From positions 1 through 10,645 of the forward strand of contig JAOXYC010230348.1 in assembly GCA_028565715.1 (NCBI GenBank): a stretch of 10,645 bases of DNA, written 5' to 3'. This DNA comes from Phoronis pallida. Lineage: Eukaryota; Phoronida; Phoronidae. The stretch's first letter is position 1. Every line of letters begins with the position of its first letter. Position numbers and translations under genes: made by a program. The notes under the pieces were generated by a model. That model did no database searches and was not told the DNA's origin. It worked only from the letters and a program-made list of their open reading frames with translations. Of this stretch, positions 1 through 10,006 are shown piece after piece.

Positions 1-412
1 GGAGACGTCATTTTATATTTTAATGAGGTTTAAAAAATTGAGTCACTAATTATATTATGTGTGCACAACATCATAATATTGTATATTTCTTCCAATAAAA
101 ATAACATTTTAATGTTAAAAATCCCACAAATTTTTTTTCTTAATTATAACAAAAAGTTACCTCAATCAAAACTTTGAATGCACATTACATTAGGTATTTG
201 GGAGTCCTTTGGCAGTCATCTTATATTATGTGTTTTGGTTAGAAACTTACCAAAGATTTTCATTCAGCAAATCAGACCTTGAAAAGTTTTTTGATCAAAC
301 AAAGAAACTTGATTCCCTGGTCATAGAAATGTGAGATTTGTGACAAGACGGCTGACCCTACTAATGAGTCACTAAGTCAAGGTCAGCAGTAATTAAAACT
401 CTGATATCAGCT
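1..412. other. AT-rich non-coding stretch
   Basis: No gene is visible. The sequence TGAGTCACTAA (AP-1 type core) occurs identically at 39-49 and 365-375. A 7-bp inverted repeat, GCTGACC at 351-357 and GGTCAGC at 381-387, encloses the second copy in its 23-nt loop. Both are short enough to be chance. Confidence 0.35.
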
Positions 413-417
413 TGATA

Positions 418-474
418 GCCCCTTATGGCTCAGTAGGTTAGCTATCATTTATCATCTGAGTGATCACATCCTTC
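418..474 (+). repeat. Degraded tRNA-like segment (possible SINE head)
   Basis: TGGCTCAGTAGG at 426-437 fits the RNA polymerase III A-box consensus. It sits in a D-arm-like fold (GCT 428-430 pairs with AGC 440-442). A weak B-box, GATCACATCC at 462-471 (two mismatches to GTTCRANNCC), lies 36 bp downstream inside a partial T-arm (458-462 against 470-474, with one mismatch and one wobble). The acceptor ends do not pair and no clean anticodon arm is visible, so it is not a working tRNA gene. A tRNA-derived SINE remnant is the likely explanation, but no tail or target duplication is clear. An alternative hairpin, GATAGC 414-419 with GCTATC 441-446, competes with the tRNA fold. Confidence 0.4.
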
Positions 475-618
475 CACTTGTAAAACTAAATGCACTTTAA
501 TAAAACCCTATGTTGTTTGCAAAGAAAAATATTTGTGGTTTTCAATTTGAACTAGTTTCTTAATTTGCACATTTTTATAAATAAAATAAACTTTATTCTC
601 AATGTTATCAAAGGGATT

Positions 619-838
619 CGGATAAATGGAGGCACAAGTGACGTAAAATGCAATTGAAATATATTTCAGACTCTATCGCGCATGTCACGACACGTCTTCT
701 TGACGACCCGTGACATAGTCATAAAACTAGTGACTTAATACGTGTGAACTAAAGGTATAAAAACTTCCGATCTAACACGTTTCCTATGTTATCGCAGCGA
801 TCCTAACAGATCAAAAAGTTAGTGAAAACGTGGAAACG
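619..838. other. CpG-enriched block with hairpin and TATA-like box
   Basis: About 15 CpG dinucleotides fall in these 220 bp, against one in the following 240 bp. The block contains a 14-bp palindrome TGAAATATATTTCA (655-668), a hairpin at 682-716, a TATAAAAA box at 756-763 flanked by the inverted pair ACGTGT (740-745) and ACACGT (775-780), and a dyad ATCGCAGCGAT (791-801). It could be an unmethylated regulatory element or intronic promoter, or a young mobile-element insertion whose CpGs have not decayed. No reading frame accompanies it, and the strand of any promoter would be plus if the TATA-like box is used. Confidence 0.4.
682..716. other. Hairpin with internal loop
   Basis: ATGTCACG (682-689) pairs with CGTGACAT (709-716), an 8-bp stem. 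After a 3x3 internal loop, CGTC (693-696) pairs with GACG (702-705) around the five-base loop TTCTT. The arms are CpG-rich in an otherwise CpG-poor area. Confidence 0.6.
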
Positions 839-840
839 GG

Positions 841-2715
841 CAATCATTAATCCATTTACAATGATCTTTGATATTATATAGTTCCTATTTTTTCCATTTT
901 CCAGGAACTAGACAAAATGGTCCAGTGGTAGTGGGATGTTTTTACTTAAAGTACGGAGTTTTACTGTACATACACAGTTTCATTTACTCTCCATCACTTA
1001 AAATCAACTAAAGAAAAGAGAGAAAATTGGAATGTGCACATCAAAAAACAGTGCCTCAAATTCATCTCCAAATATGGAAATATGATACATATTTGCTTAG
1101 TACAAGGTGCAGTTTAAAACCATAACATCTTCATTCAGGGGTAACACAAACGTAAATACAAACACCCACATGTAGAAGTATGTTTTGTCTTCATACAAAA
1201 AATACACACCCCTAAATATGTTGTATTGTTCAATGCAAATAATGATGAGGATGGGACATTGTCTCAATGAGCGGGGATATTTATGAAAGCTTTGACAATG
1301 GTTATGAATGCTCATTGACATCACAAGGGTTTTCTAAAAAATTGAGGGTGGTTTTATAACCGGAAACATTTTTTACTCACAATATGGAGATCCCAAAAAT
1401 AGATAAATAGACAAAATGCATAGGTGTAAGCATCCTTATACATGAAGATTTAACTATAAATACCTGAAAAAAATTTCAATCACATATTTTTGATATTTTG
1501 CAATATTTTACACATAGTTTGTTATATTCATGCTTAATTGAAAGGGATTGCAAAATTGACACAGAAATTGTTGAAATGTCATCATGCAAATTAGGTATGC
1601 AGGTTTAGTAATACTTGTATGTTTCTGGTAATCTTATTACAGTTTTTATACGACTTAATCTTAAAATGTATAGAAAATTTGTATTTTTGACATTTTAACA
1701 CACTACATAGAAGTTGTACAAAAACTATTATTGGAACATCTGTATTAGGTTCACCTTGCAGAATGATTCATACATGCCATTAACTGATAGTAAAAAATAT
1801 CGTCCATATTTTTTCAATTGATTAATTGGTGAACCATCTGGCCGAGATTTGCGCAGAAATGATAAAATCATCAATCATATATCACTAGTGTATTCTGGGT
1901 TAGCGTGATGACTCACTGAAGGTGATGACCAGAACTGACCAATGGTCTGTTTGGCTGAAGAATCCGATGTGCATGGTGGGATATTTATTGAATATCAAAT
2001 CCATAACTGAATTAATGTTTGCAATAGCAATGAAGTGTGTAATGCATTGTGCTTAAATCAAAATTGGTGCAGAAATAATCCAGGATTTTTTCACAATATT
2101 TCATTCTCCATTTTCACATATATTATTTTTATTGCTGCATCAAAAAGGAAATTTTGCAAAAAATTACACAATCCCTCTTAATTATCACAATAGGTAGTCA
2201 TGATGAAATAAATTTCAATACATTTACTCGTCAAATTTTGATATCAACATCTTAGAATTTGGGAAACAATAAATAAATGTATACTATAAAAACCCTAATC
2301 CTGTTTCATCATTTTTATCTGTAATTTTCCTTTCTGAATAGAAGTTTTGCACACATTTTTGCTGATTTTTATTGAGAAATTCTGCACACAAATCATTAAG
2401 CATGCAATAAAATATTCCAATAATAATAAAACATAATCATAGCAAGCTGGGAATTCATTAAGAATATTGACTTAAGCTGTTAGCATATTGATCACTCCAA
2501 GACGATGATCGTTACCTGTAATAACCTGAGTTCTTCAATATCAAAGTTAATTATTGTGAGAAAGAGAAATAAATTGAGCACAAATTAAAATACAACAGTT
2601 CATCTCGAATATCTCATTGAGAGCGAATACTTCAAATACTATCAGCATGTTCGAGTGGTGAATGATCGCTGGGTAAATAGCGGTTATGACTGCATCGCTC
2701 TCCAGATATTTGGAG
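841..2715. other. AT-rich non-coding stretch
   Basis: I see no gene, no credible exon and no sizeable repeat. The longest open frame (minus strand 1324-1097) has random composition and no domain signature. A small odd palindrome, GACCAATGGTC, lies at 1937-1947. Confidence 0.5.
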
Positions 2716-2779
2716 AACAATTGAGAAATATTTATCATAATTCAGGAATATTCATAAACAATTGAGAAATATTTATCAT
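2716..2779 (+). repeat. Dimeric 41-bp tandem repeat
   Basis: A 23-bp sequence beginning AACAATTGAGAAATATTTAT is present exactly at 2716-2738 and again at 2757-2779, a spacing of 41 bp. The 18 bp between them (2739-2756) is AT-rich. It looks like a recent local duplication; no function is evident. Confidence 0.8.
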
Positions 2780-5690
2780 TACAATTTAGATTGCTGACAT
2801 CCTGGAGTGGGTGCTCTTCGGTAAATGGAGACATTTTATGGAGTCCTTGAAAGTTAATAAATAGCAAAAGGTTAAACTTGTGGATATTTTCTCCATGAAA
2901 AACAGTTATTTCAAAATCAAATGCAAATCTTTCATGTGCTTAAAAGAAAATCAGGGAAAAGGCTAATCCATCCAGTAAATAATGTGTATTACAAAAAATG
3001 CTGACAATAAACGGTCAGGTACAAAATACTTCGAAGCAATTTTTCAAGTGATTCAGTATTTCAATAATGTTTATATTCCAGCCTAGGGCTGATATGCAAT
3101 GTAATTACAAAAATATCAGACCGAACTCAATATATGACAGTGCTATATTTGATTTAGCTAATTTTAGTTGCAACAAACATCATCATCCCATTTCCTACGT
3201 AGTTGTGTACGTTAATGATAGAATGTTTAAGCCAGGATGCCAGGACTAGCCAGGTAGTCTGTCTCTGTAGATACCCATAGGGAGTTTACACATGGTGAAT
3301 TGCTGCTTCATCATTCGTAATTAAAGGTAGTGGCTACCAGGCGGAAATCAGCTGTATATCCAGGTTTAGCCTAGGAAATATGAATGTCCTTTAAGACAGC
3401 TTTAGGTTCACGGCTTGTGATGAAAACTGATTTATTCTTTGGTGACGAAACTACAGAAGTGACGAAATCAGATGCATAAATTCTTGGAACATTGTGGATT
3501 CAACCGGTATTAAAGCTCCATTTACATAAGTGAATTAAGATTTTTTCCATCTGAACTACTTTAGAACAAAAATATAATTTGTATTTTTCAAAATTCAATG
3601 TTACATTGAATGAAATTTTGAATGGTCTATTTGGTATGATTCATGAAGTTTTACAGTGTTGAATGCATTTGTCTCATGACCACACAATTCTGACTTTTCT
3701 TTCTGATACTAAATTTACACATTTATTTCTTAGAATTCATGCCATTATATTTATAAACATTATCACCTCAGAACAAAAAGCTGATGACACAACACCTAAA
3801 TATAGCTTTGAGGTCAATAAAGAAGTGCGCAAAAACCACCATCATGACTAGCAATGTCTAGGCAGATTCAGAAGAAATTCCCAAATATTGCATTCACTAC
3901 AGTAGCTGTGACGAAACCCATCCCCCTTGGAAGATGTGCAGGGCCTAGTCAGGATTGAAAATTACTGCCAGTAATAATTTACAAAAACATTGGACATCAG
4001 CAGAACATATGCAGATAGTTATAAGAAATGATGCCAACTGATGTAATAGTTATTTGATGAGTTGGTCTGTTTAGACTAGTCAAGATATACACACATTCAT
4101 TATGAGGTCATCTTGTGGCTCACCACAAATCTCATGGTCACATGTCTATCACATGACTTGGCCTTATCCCAACCTACATTGTATGGCTGTTGGAAGGCTC
4201 TGAAATCTTGATGTTTACTTTTGGTGCAATTTAAAATTCCAGCTAGCAACTGAATCTTTTTCTTAGCTCATATCATATCTCAAATAATATATAGGTACCG
4301 TTATCATTTAATTGAAAGTGGTGTCCAAAAAGCCATCGCCATTTAGAAAAAGATATGCAACACAAGACAATCTTTTTAGATTGCATCTCATCTAGCTAAA
4401 ATAGTTTCAAGTAGGCTACTAGATGTATGAATCTTAATGTTTCATTTGATAATGAAGAATTGGCACAAATGCTATTTTGCATTGCCAAAATTATAAATTT
4501 ACCTAAATCAAATTTTGAAGGTCTTTTTCTGCATTCCCAATGGAAGAATCAAGAAACAAAGAACTACGGTAATGAATGATAAACTGTCTTTGGTGGATTG
4601 TAAATGTGTGACTTTGACTTTCTAACGAAGTGATTGTGTCCTTCTTTTATAACTTAATTTTGACACACTTGAGGATAACAACTATTAGTCCTCGTGGAAC
4701 AGAACATACGTTAAACACACTGGACTCAAGTAATGAAGTCTGATGAGAACAAATTTAGCCAATTTTTTCTCAAGTGGCGACAAGCGATAGAAAATAAGGT
4801 TAGTAAGTAATTTGATGTAATTGAAAATCTTGTTCAGTTGAAGATAATGCCAATGTGTTTAGTGTAAATGAATTATATGTGTAGCCAGTCAGTCTAGTTG
4901 AATTGTTCGGCTTGGACAATTTCTGATTCTATCTAATCCTCTCTGGAAAATCAAGTTGACAAACATACGTAGTGTAAAAGCTGAAATCCGAAAGCAAAAA
5001 GGCCATGAGCGCTGCCATTCTCTAAAAATTGCACTGATCCTCACCTTAACCCTATGTAAAGATCGTCATGCTTATAGATTTTATTTTTAAATTGTTTTGC
5101 TTTCCTAGTGCAGTGCATTTTGTGGCTGTGATTCAATTTTTTGGACTGTTAAGTTTCCGACCAGTAACATTAATGTAGGAATTCAGCTTTATGCATGTCC
5201 CTAATCAGAATAAGGAGAGAGAAGTTCCGAACTTGGTCTGTGAGGCCATCAAGGAAATTATAACTTCTTCATGTTGATATATATTCATGTTTCAGTCATT
5301 GGCAGACTTGATAACTCCTGTGTTACATTTCATTTCTGGTTTGTAAAGGGAAGTTTGTGGTTAGTTGACAAATTATCTGTGATAGGATGAGGTTTTATTA
5401 TGTCAACTTTGTGGTGTAAGAGCCTGAAATATGATAACAGTCTAGTTTACTTTGTGTGGTTGAGTACAGGTTGTTCGAGGGAAGCTCACAAATGGACCCC
5501 AGATATTACATTTCTAAGATAGATGAATGCATGAAAAAATATGGTACTCTTCCCTTACGTTACAAATTAAAGTATGCTTTTCTTGGCCCAAACAAAAGTT
5601 ATTAATTTTGAAAAACACAAAAAAATGCAAAATATTTCTGACTTTTTCCATCTTCATAACAAGGTCATGTTAGAACGAAATTTTATTTAA
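2780..5690. other. AT-rich non-coding stretch
   Basis: No gene is supported. Short dyads occur, for example GGTAG/CTACC at 3326-3330/3334-3338 and TTGTGG/CCACAA around the tetraloop CTCA at 4113-4128. Three GCCAGG-type motifs lie near 3230-3254. Open frames at 3067-3249 and 3663-3851 (plus) lack coding character and splice context. Confidence 0.5.
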
Positions 5691-5733
5691 ATTTCAGATA
5701 GTCCTGATGATAACCCAGTACTAGATATGTAAC

Positions 5734-5798
5734 CCTCGCTTCACTGCGAGGTGTGCGCGTGCTTCGCAGGTGCACACCCCGTACACAAGCACACCTCG
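5734..5798 (+). repeat. GC-rich hairpin/repeat copy A
   Basis: CCTCGC (5734-5739) pairs with GCGAGG (5746-5751) around a six-base loop. A wider 10-bp inverted repeat, CGAGGTGTGC (5747-5756) with GCACACCTCG (5789-5798), shares the same arm, so two alternative folds compete. The 50 bp from 5746 to 5795 match copy B at 45 of 50 positions. Confidence 0.8.
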
Positions 5799-5838
5799 TT
5801 ATGTTGACCGAACTTGAATTTTTTCGACATTTCCCCCG

Positions 5839-5911
5839 CCCCGCACGGTTCTGCACGTGCGGGGTGTGCGCGTGCTTCCCACGTGCACACCCCGTGCACA
5901 TGCACACCTTG
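5839..5911 (+). repeat. GC-rich hairpin/repeat copy B
   Basis: CCCCGCACG (5839-5847) pairs perfectly with CGTGCGGGG (5856-5864) around an eight-base loop. The 50 bp from 5859 to 5908 repeat copy A with five mismatches at an offset of 113 bp. Similarity extends more weakly a few bases further. The sequence in the arms differs from copy A, yet a hairpin precedes the repeated segment in both copies. Confidence 0.8.
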
Positions 5912-6008
5912 TCACTTTGAGCCACCTGGACTGTTCCTTCACTTCGCGCTGTCAAAACTTGCGGACAGACGGACACATACACACATTTTTATACTTATAT
6001 TTTAGATT

Positions 6009-6740
6009 TATTTGGCCAAGTTGAAGCTTTACTGACAGGTATGATTTGGTTCTAAATTTTGAAGAAAAGAGACTGGATTTATCATTTGTCAGTATCAATA
6101 TGGATTGAATACATTTGGCATTCCATCATGTAATGATGAGTAATAGATGGACTGGTCAATAGATATGGTCAGATTGTTATTATGTAACATCACATGAATT
6201 TTGTCATGATTACATGAAATGATGTCACTCAAATATAATGTGCAGTATGCAATGTACTGTCAACAATATTTGTAGAATGAGTCCAAAACATGATCGATGG
6301 TGAACTGTGATGGAACATTGGAAATTCAAAATGAATGCTATGATGAAAATGTTCATGAATCTTTAACACTTTGTTTTGATCACCAAACCTTCATCAAGAT
6401 CTTGTAACTAATTTAGAATACATGAGAAAATAAAATTTATTCTATTTTGTCATTTCAGTTGTTTCCATTTTGCATCTAAATATAAATAAAGCTCTACAGT
6501 AACCTGATTAATAAGGTAAAAGAAATTGTTCATTTTGGATGAGCCCCACTGTTCTAGTAAAACACAGGCACTTAGTTTTATAGCTTTTTTGTAAAATGCA
6601 GTCAGTAGATGTAATCCATTTTCATGGTAATTGTATGCTTAGACATAAGTGAGATTGAATTAACTAATTGCAATAAAGCTAATTATATCAGTCTGCTTCA
6701 CAATTGATTACAAAAAATGTTAGTCATGTATTAAATCCAT
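6009..6740. other. AT-rich non-coding stretch
   Basis: No gene or large repeat is visible. TGATG/CATCA and ATGATGTCA-like words are frequent between 6120 and 6370 but do not form a regular array. Confidence 0.5.
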
Positions 6741-7172
6741 GATTGTTTTTAATTGTGTGGTCTGTCACAATTTGTAATCCCTTATTAGCAGTTAGGTCCA
6801 GTAAATATTGGAAAACTCAAAATTGTACATGTTTTCGTAATAAGTTTTTTACAACCAAACAAGTTTTTTTTTGGTAACAGTTTTTTACACCAAGACAAGT
6901 TATTTTTGAGTATGACTAAACATCTATCTGGTTGTTTTTTTATGGTGTGGTTTGTCGCAATCTGTAATTCCTAAATTAAGTTTTTTACACCAAAACAGGT
7001 TATTTTTATGTATGACTAAATCTATCTGATTGTTTTTTTATGGTGTGGTCTGTCGCAAACTGTAATTCCTAACTAGCAGATAAGCATGTAAATTTATAGA
7101 ATGTTTTCTTAATTAACTAGTTTTTTACACCAAAACACAGATTATTTACCCAATATGACTCTCGATCTATAG
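6741..7172 (+). repeat. Composite tandem array of two interleaved modules
   Basis: Module A (AGTTTTTTACACCAAAACAG and close variants) starts near 6843, 6879, 6979 and 7119. Module B (GATTGTTTTTTTATGGTGTG, continuing to a GTCTGTCGCAA-type core and CTGTAATTCC) starts near 6741, 6930 and 7028. A linker around GTATGACTAAA...TCTATCTG joins A to B. Spacing of A is 36, 100 and 140 bp: the long units keep an extra segment of about 40-50 bp containing TAGCAG and ATGTTTTC, which the middle unit lacks. ACACCA in A and TGGTGT in B are complementary, so each A-B pair could fold. Pattern and length variation suit a minisatellite born by unequal exchange, or the core repeats of a Helitron-like or other non-autonomous element. 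Confidence 0.8.
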
Positions 7173-7920
7173 TTATCTCAGCCCCAGTACATTCCTAGAA
7201 CCCCCCTGTGTTGCATGTGAGGGGTGCACCCTGCTGATGTTCTGTCTTGTTGTGGTTAGGCTAAGACAACAAACAACACTGGTCAACTGCACCAACTTAA
7301 CACACAGTCAGGGTGGCAAACTTGGGCAGCCTCTCCATTCAAAAGCCAATTAATGAACTTCGTTAAAAAAATTAGCTTCTAGAAGTTGGTGTCTTGATTA
7401 AACGAGTTGCCAAAAATTGAGAGAAGGCTTGTCTTCATTTTCGCCTATTTGAGGTAAAAACTGAAGACGAATATTAGAAAGATCTCTATGCCGAAGGCCA
7501 GGGTAAAGACACTAAGCAATTAAACAATACAAAACTTTAAGATTTTGTGCTCTAGAAGTAAATAGCGGAAAAAGAACCTTGCAAACCACAGTGGATAAAG
7601 AAATAGGAAGCTTAAATTTTAGTTATGAGTGAGCTAATCTGAATGATCAGTCTCTGAAATAATTTCTGATATAAATATACTGCAATGCCCATTTTACCAA
7701 ATACTGCCATTAAACCTTCAATACAAAAATATGAAGAAGACAAAAAGTTAAAGTTGTAATTACACCATACAAACCACAAATAAGAGGAACAGGAAATTCA
7801 GATATTTCATTTAAACCCGAAACTATTATCTGTCATTAAAAAAACAAATGGGCCAACAAACCCAGCATTGACAGGAAGTCAACTGTCACAACAGTCAGTT
7901 GTTCTGTTCTGCTTCCAGAT
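7173..7920. other. Non-coding stretch between repeats
   Basis: No gene is supported. Around 7201-7330 base composition is more balanced and includes a small dyad (TTGTTGT 7247-7253 with ACAACAA 7266-7272). The rest is AT-rich. A minus-strand AG at 7206-7207 is followed in the expected phase by Gly-Gly-Phe and then at once a stop; it is discussed among the rejected items. Confidence 0.45.
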
Positions 7921-8172
7921 ATTATCCCATCATAAACGACACAGACAGAATTCTACCCCAGCGATATTCGACCTTGGCTATCTGAGGCGCGAGACTGCAA
8001 AGAAAAGGATGTCAAGAGGACAATAAACCACAGTCAAAAACTGAAAGCCAGCATGATCGGTGTTTACAAACATACAAACAGGGTATTGTAGATGGTTTTT
8101 AGTTCCTAATCTGACCACAATGCCATGGTCACCACACTGCCCCCTGGCTCGGAGAGTGAGCCCTGTGTACAC
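7921..8172 (-). other. Moderately GC-rich block with acceptor-like site; unidentified
   Basis: This block stands out from its AT-rich flanks. On the minus strand, CCTTTTCTTTGCAG ends at 7995, a good 3' splice-acceptor pattern. Downstream from 7994, two frames stop within about 15 codons; the third runs 23 codons before stopping and does not resemble the DUSP family. A 5-bp dyad (GGCTC 8146-8150, GAGCC 8158-8162) lies at the other end. Possible readings are a decayed repeat, a conserved non-coding element or a non-coding exon; I cannot choose between them. Confidence 0.3.
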
Positions 8173-8610
8173 CTATGACTCATACACCTAGTTATCTGAT
8201 CCATGGTACAAATAACCTGTACATAGTAAAATTTCTTCAATTTCAGACAAGTTTTTTGCAATTTTGGAAAAATACAATTATGTGCAGTTGTCTCTGAATT
8301 AAAAACGGTAAAAAATGGACTGTCCTAGCCATATCAAGGTGGATTTATTTTGAAATGTGACTACTTCACACCCTGAATGCAACAATACTCATTAAAAAAA
8401 ACCCGAAAAATAATTTGTTTTCAAAATTCCACTACTGTGTTGTGATACAAGCATTAAAAACAAAATTGTGCCATTTTTTGTCATAAATAAATGAATTTCA
8501 CGGGTAGTTAACAAGACATAGTAATTATCACCATTTTGCAGAGATAACTTGCTAATTATCTTTAGTGTTCATTAATGATTCACAGAGGAAAAGTTAATTA
8601 TGGTATACTT
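8173..8610. other. AT-rich non-coding stretch
   Basis: No gene, repeat or regulatory structure is evident. Confidence 0.5.
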
Positions 8611-8700
8611 AGTAGTGGATCTGACGCTGATCCGGTCTCTGTACTCCAGCTAGCCTGGGGGCGATATCAATTAGTGAATGATTCACCTGAGCAGGTAAAA
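8611..8700. other. GC-richer block with consecutive short dyads
   Basis: Four short inverted repeats follow one another: GGATC/GATCC (8617-8621/8629-8633), CCAG/CTGG (8646-8649/8655-8658), GTGAAT/ATTCAC around one base (8674-8686), and ACCTG/CAGGT around two bases (8685-8696). The composition contrasts with the strongly AT-rich sequence just to the right. There is no open frame worth calling. It may be a conserved non-coding element or a decayed repeat. Confidence 0.35.
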
Positions 8701-10004
8701 ACAACAGCCTCAATCTGTCCTTAGAATTCATCCTTAGGTTAGAAACAAACGCAAATTAAATAAAAAATTTAATGAAATTAAAAAAAAAGCAGTTTGGTAT
8801 TGGTAATGCTATTTTGTAGACAAATTTTGTTCAAAGTCTTTAATTAAGTGTTTAAAATTTAAATTTATTGATAACCACATATTATTTTTCTTATTTAATA
8901 TCTAATCAAAACAATTTACCTATGAATATGAATTAATTTTCGCTTTATCTTTATAACAAAATTCAACACAAGACCATTATACGGTATATTTCAAACTGCA
9001 AACTTATGGTAAAGATTTCCCTGAGAAAATATCAGATTAAGAAGCCGATTATTTCTGAGTGAGCAAATACGCAATTAAAAAAGATTTATGTCGAATGTGT
9101 CAATTAAAGAGCAACATAACTGACTATTAATAATTCTACAAACGCATTTAAAAGACGTATCTAACATTATGCACGAACTCAAGATTAAAATTGCCATAAG
9201 ACCCATCAATTTCCTATTCCAAATTTAAGCGGAGAAATAAAAATACAATATTTGATGGAAGCAGTAGATTTCATTTTCATTTTCAAATCCAAATTTTTTG
9301 GAGGAACAACATTTTCAACTTTGACCTGTTAAACTGTAAGCTAACTGAAAAATAATGGACATTTGGGGCGGTCTTTGTACAGAATCTTGTTTTTTTATCA
9401 AAATATCTTCAAAGGGTGGTATGACTAATAAAAGATTTTAAGGACCTGCGGTGGAGAACCTTAACAGCAACTGTAAATATAAATATGAAGATCTGAAAAT
9501 CTTGGTTCAGCGATGACAGAAAAGTCGCATTGCTAAATTCAACATTCATTTGCAGCAAGTCCATTTTGTAGAGGCAAGATAAAGACTCTTGATATCGTCC
9601 AAAATGTGTAGAGATAATCACACAGAGAACTGGAGAATCTATGTCAATGATGATAATCACTCAGTCTATACATTAAGTGGAAATATGACAGCGACAGGCA
9701 ATCAGAGAGTGTACATCTCAAAGCTATACTTGATTTTACATTCATAATTGCCACTTCAGCGAGAGATCAACAAAAAACAGAGATAAGAAAACATTGTAAC
9801 TTGAAATCTAAAAATTATGAATCATCACTACAAAGGAATAGTGCCTTTCTGGTCAATAAAATGGAGTGCGACAATATAACACATTATTTCTTGTACTTTT
9901 GTGAGTAAGTAAGCAAATATTCCTATGGTCATTTTGAACTACATTCAGTAAAAACAGTTGGTATCCATAGTAACCAGGTAAACAGTTCAAATCATCAAGA
10001 TAAT
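8701..10004. other. AT-rich non-coding stretch
   Basis: Very AT-rich between 8740 and 8960, with a small hairpin ATTAAAT/ATTTAAT (8755-8761/8767-8773). The minus-strand open frame 9660-9409 has no coding character. GTATCCATAGTAAC at 9961-9974 is one mismatch from the RFX X-box consensus (GTNRCC, spacer, RGYAAC). Confidence 0.45.
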
Positions 10005-10006
10005 CC

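Larger units (their letters stand above)
5695..6008 (+). mobile_element. Probable non-autonomous retroelement or MITE fragment, about 300 bp
   Basis: A GC-rich island interrupts AT-rich sequence. It begins near AGATAGTCCTGATGATAAC and ends with GCGGACAGACGGACACATAC, followed by an AT tract ending TTATATTTTAGATT. From general familiarity, ends of the form 'cggacagacggacaca...tata...agat' recur at the 3' ends of non-LTR-type repeats in marine invertebrate genomes; I cannot name the family. It carries two hairpins and an internal direct duplication, listed separately. No reverse transcriptase or transposase frame is present, and the minus-strand open frame across it is a composition artefact. 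Boundaries are approximate: both edges share similar T-rich flanks and no unambiguous target duplication is visible. Confidence 0.5.

Noticed and set aside
1097-1324. 75-codon minus-strand open frame
   Set aside because: Random composition, no domain, no splice or promoter context.
2650-2660. TTCGAGTGG considered as a polymerase III B-box
   Set aside because: It ends in GG where the consensus has CC, and no A-box lies upstream.
2547-2738. 63-codon minus-strand open frame with a fairly protein-like appearance
   Set aside because: No acceptor with a pyrimidine tract or donor frames it, its start lies inside the 41-bp tandem repeat, and it resembles no family I know.
5683-5982. 99-codon open frame on the minus strand
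   Set aside because: It lies across the GC-rich repeat, and its Cys/His/Arg-rich composition comes from the GTGCACAC words and not from a coding gene.
5814-6005. 63-codon open frame on the plus strand
   Set aside because: Same repeat on the opposite strand; compositional artefact.
7195-7207. Minus-strand AG at 7206-7207 followed in phase by Gly-Gly-Phe, as expected for the next phosphatase exon
   Set aside because: The frame hits TAG right after Phe, and there is no pyrimidine tract upstream. A truncating alternative exon is possible but unsupported; a C-run coincidence is simpler.
9409-9660. 83-codon minus-strand open frame
   Set aside because: AT-driven Ile/Phe-rich translation without any motif or splice context.
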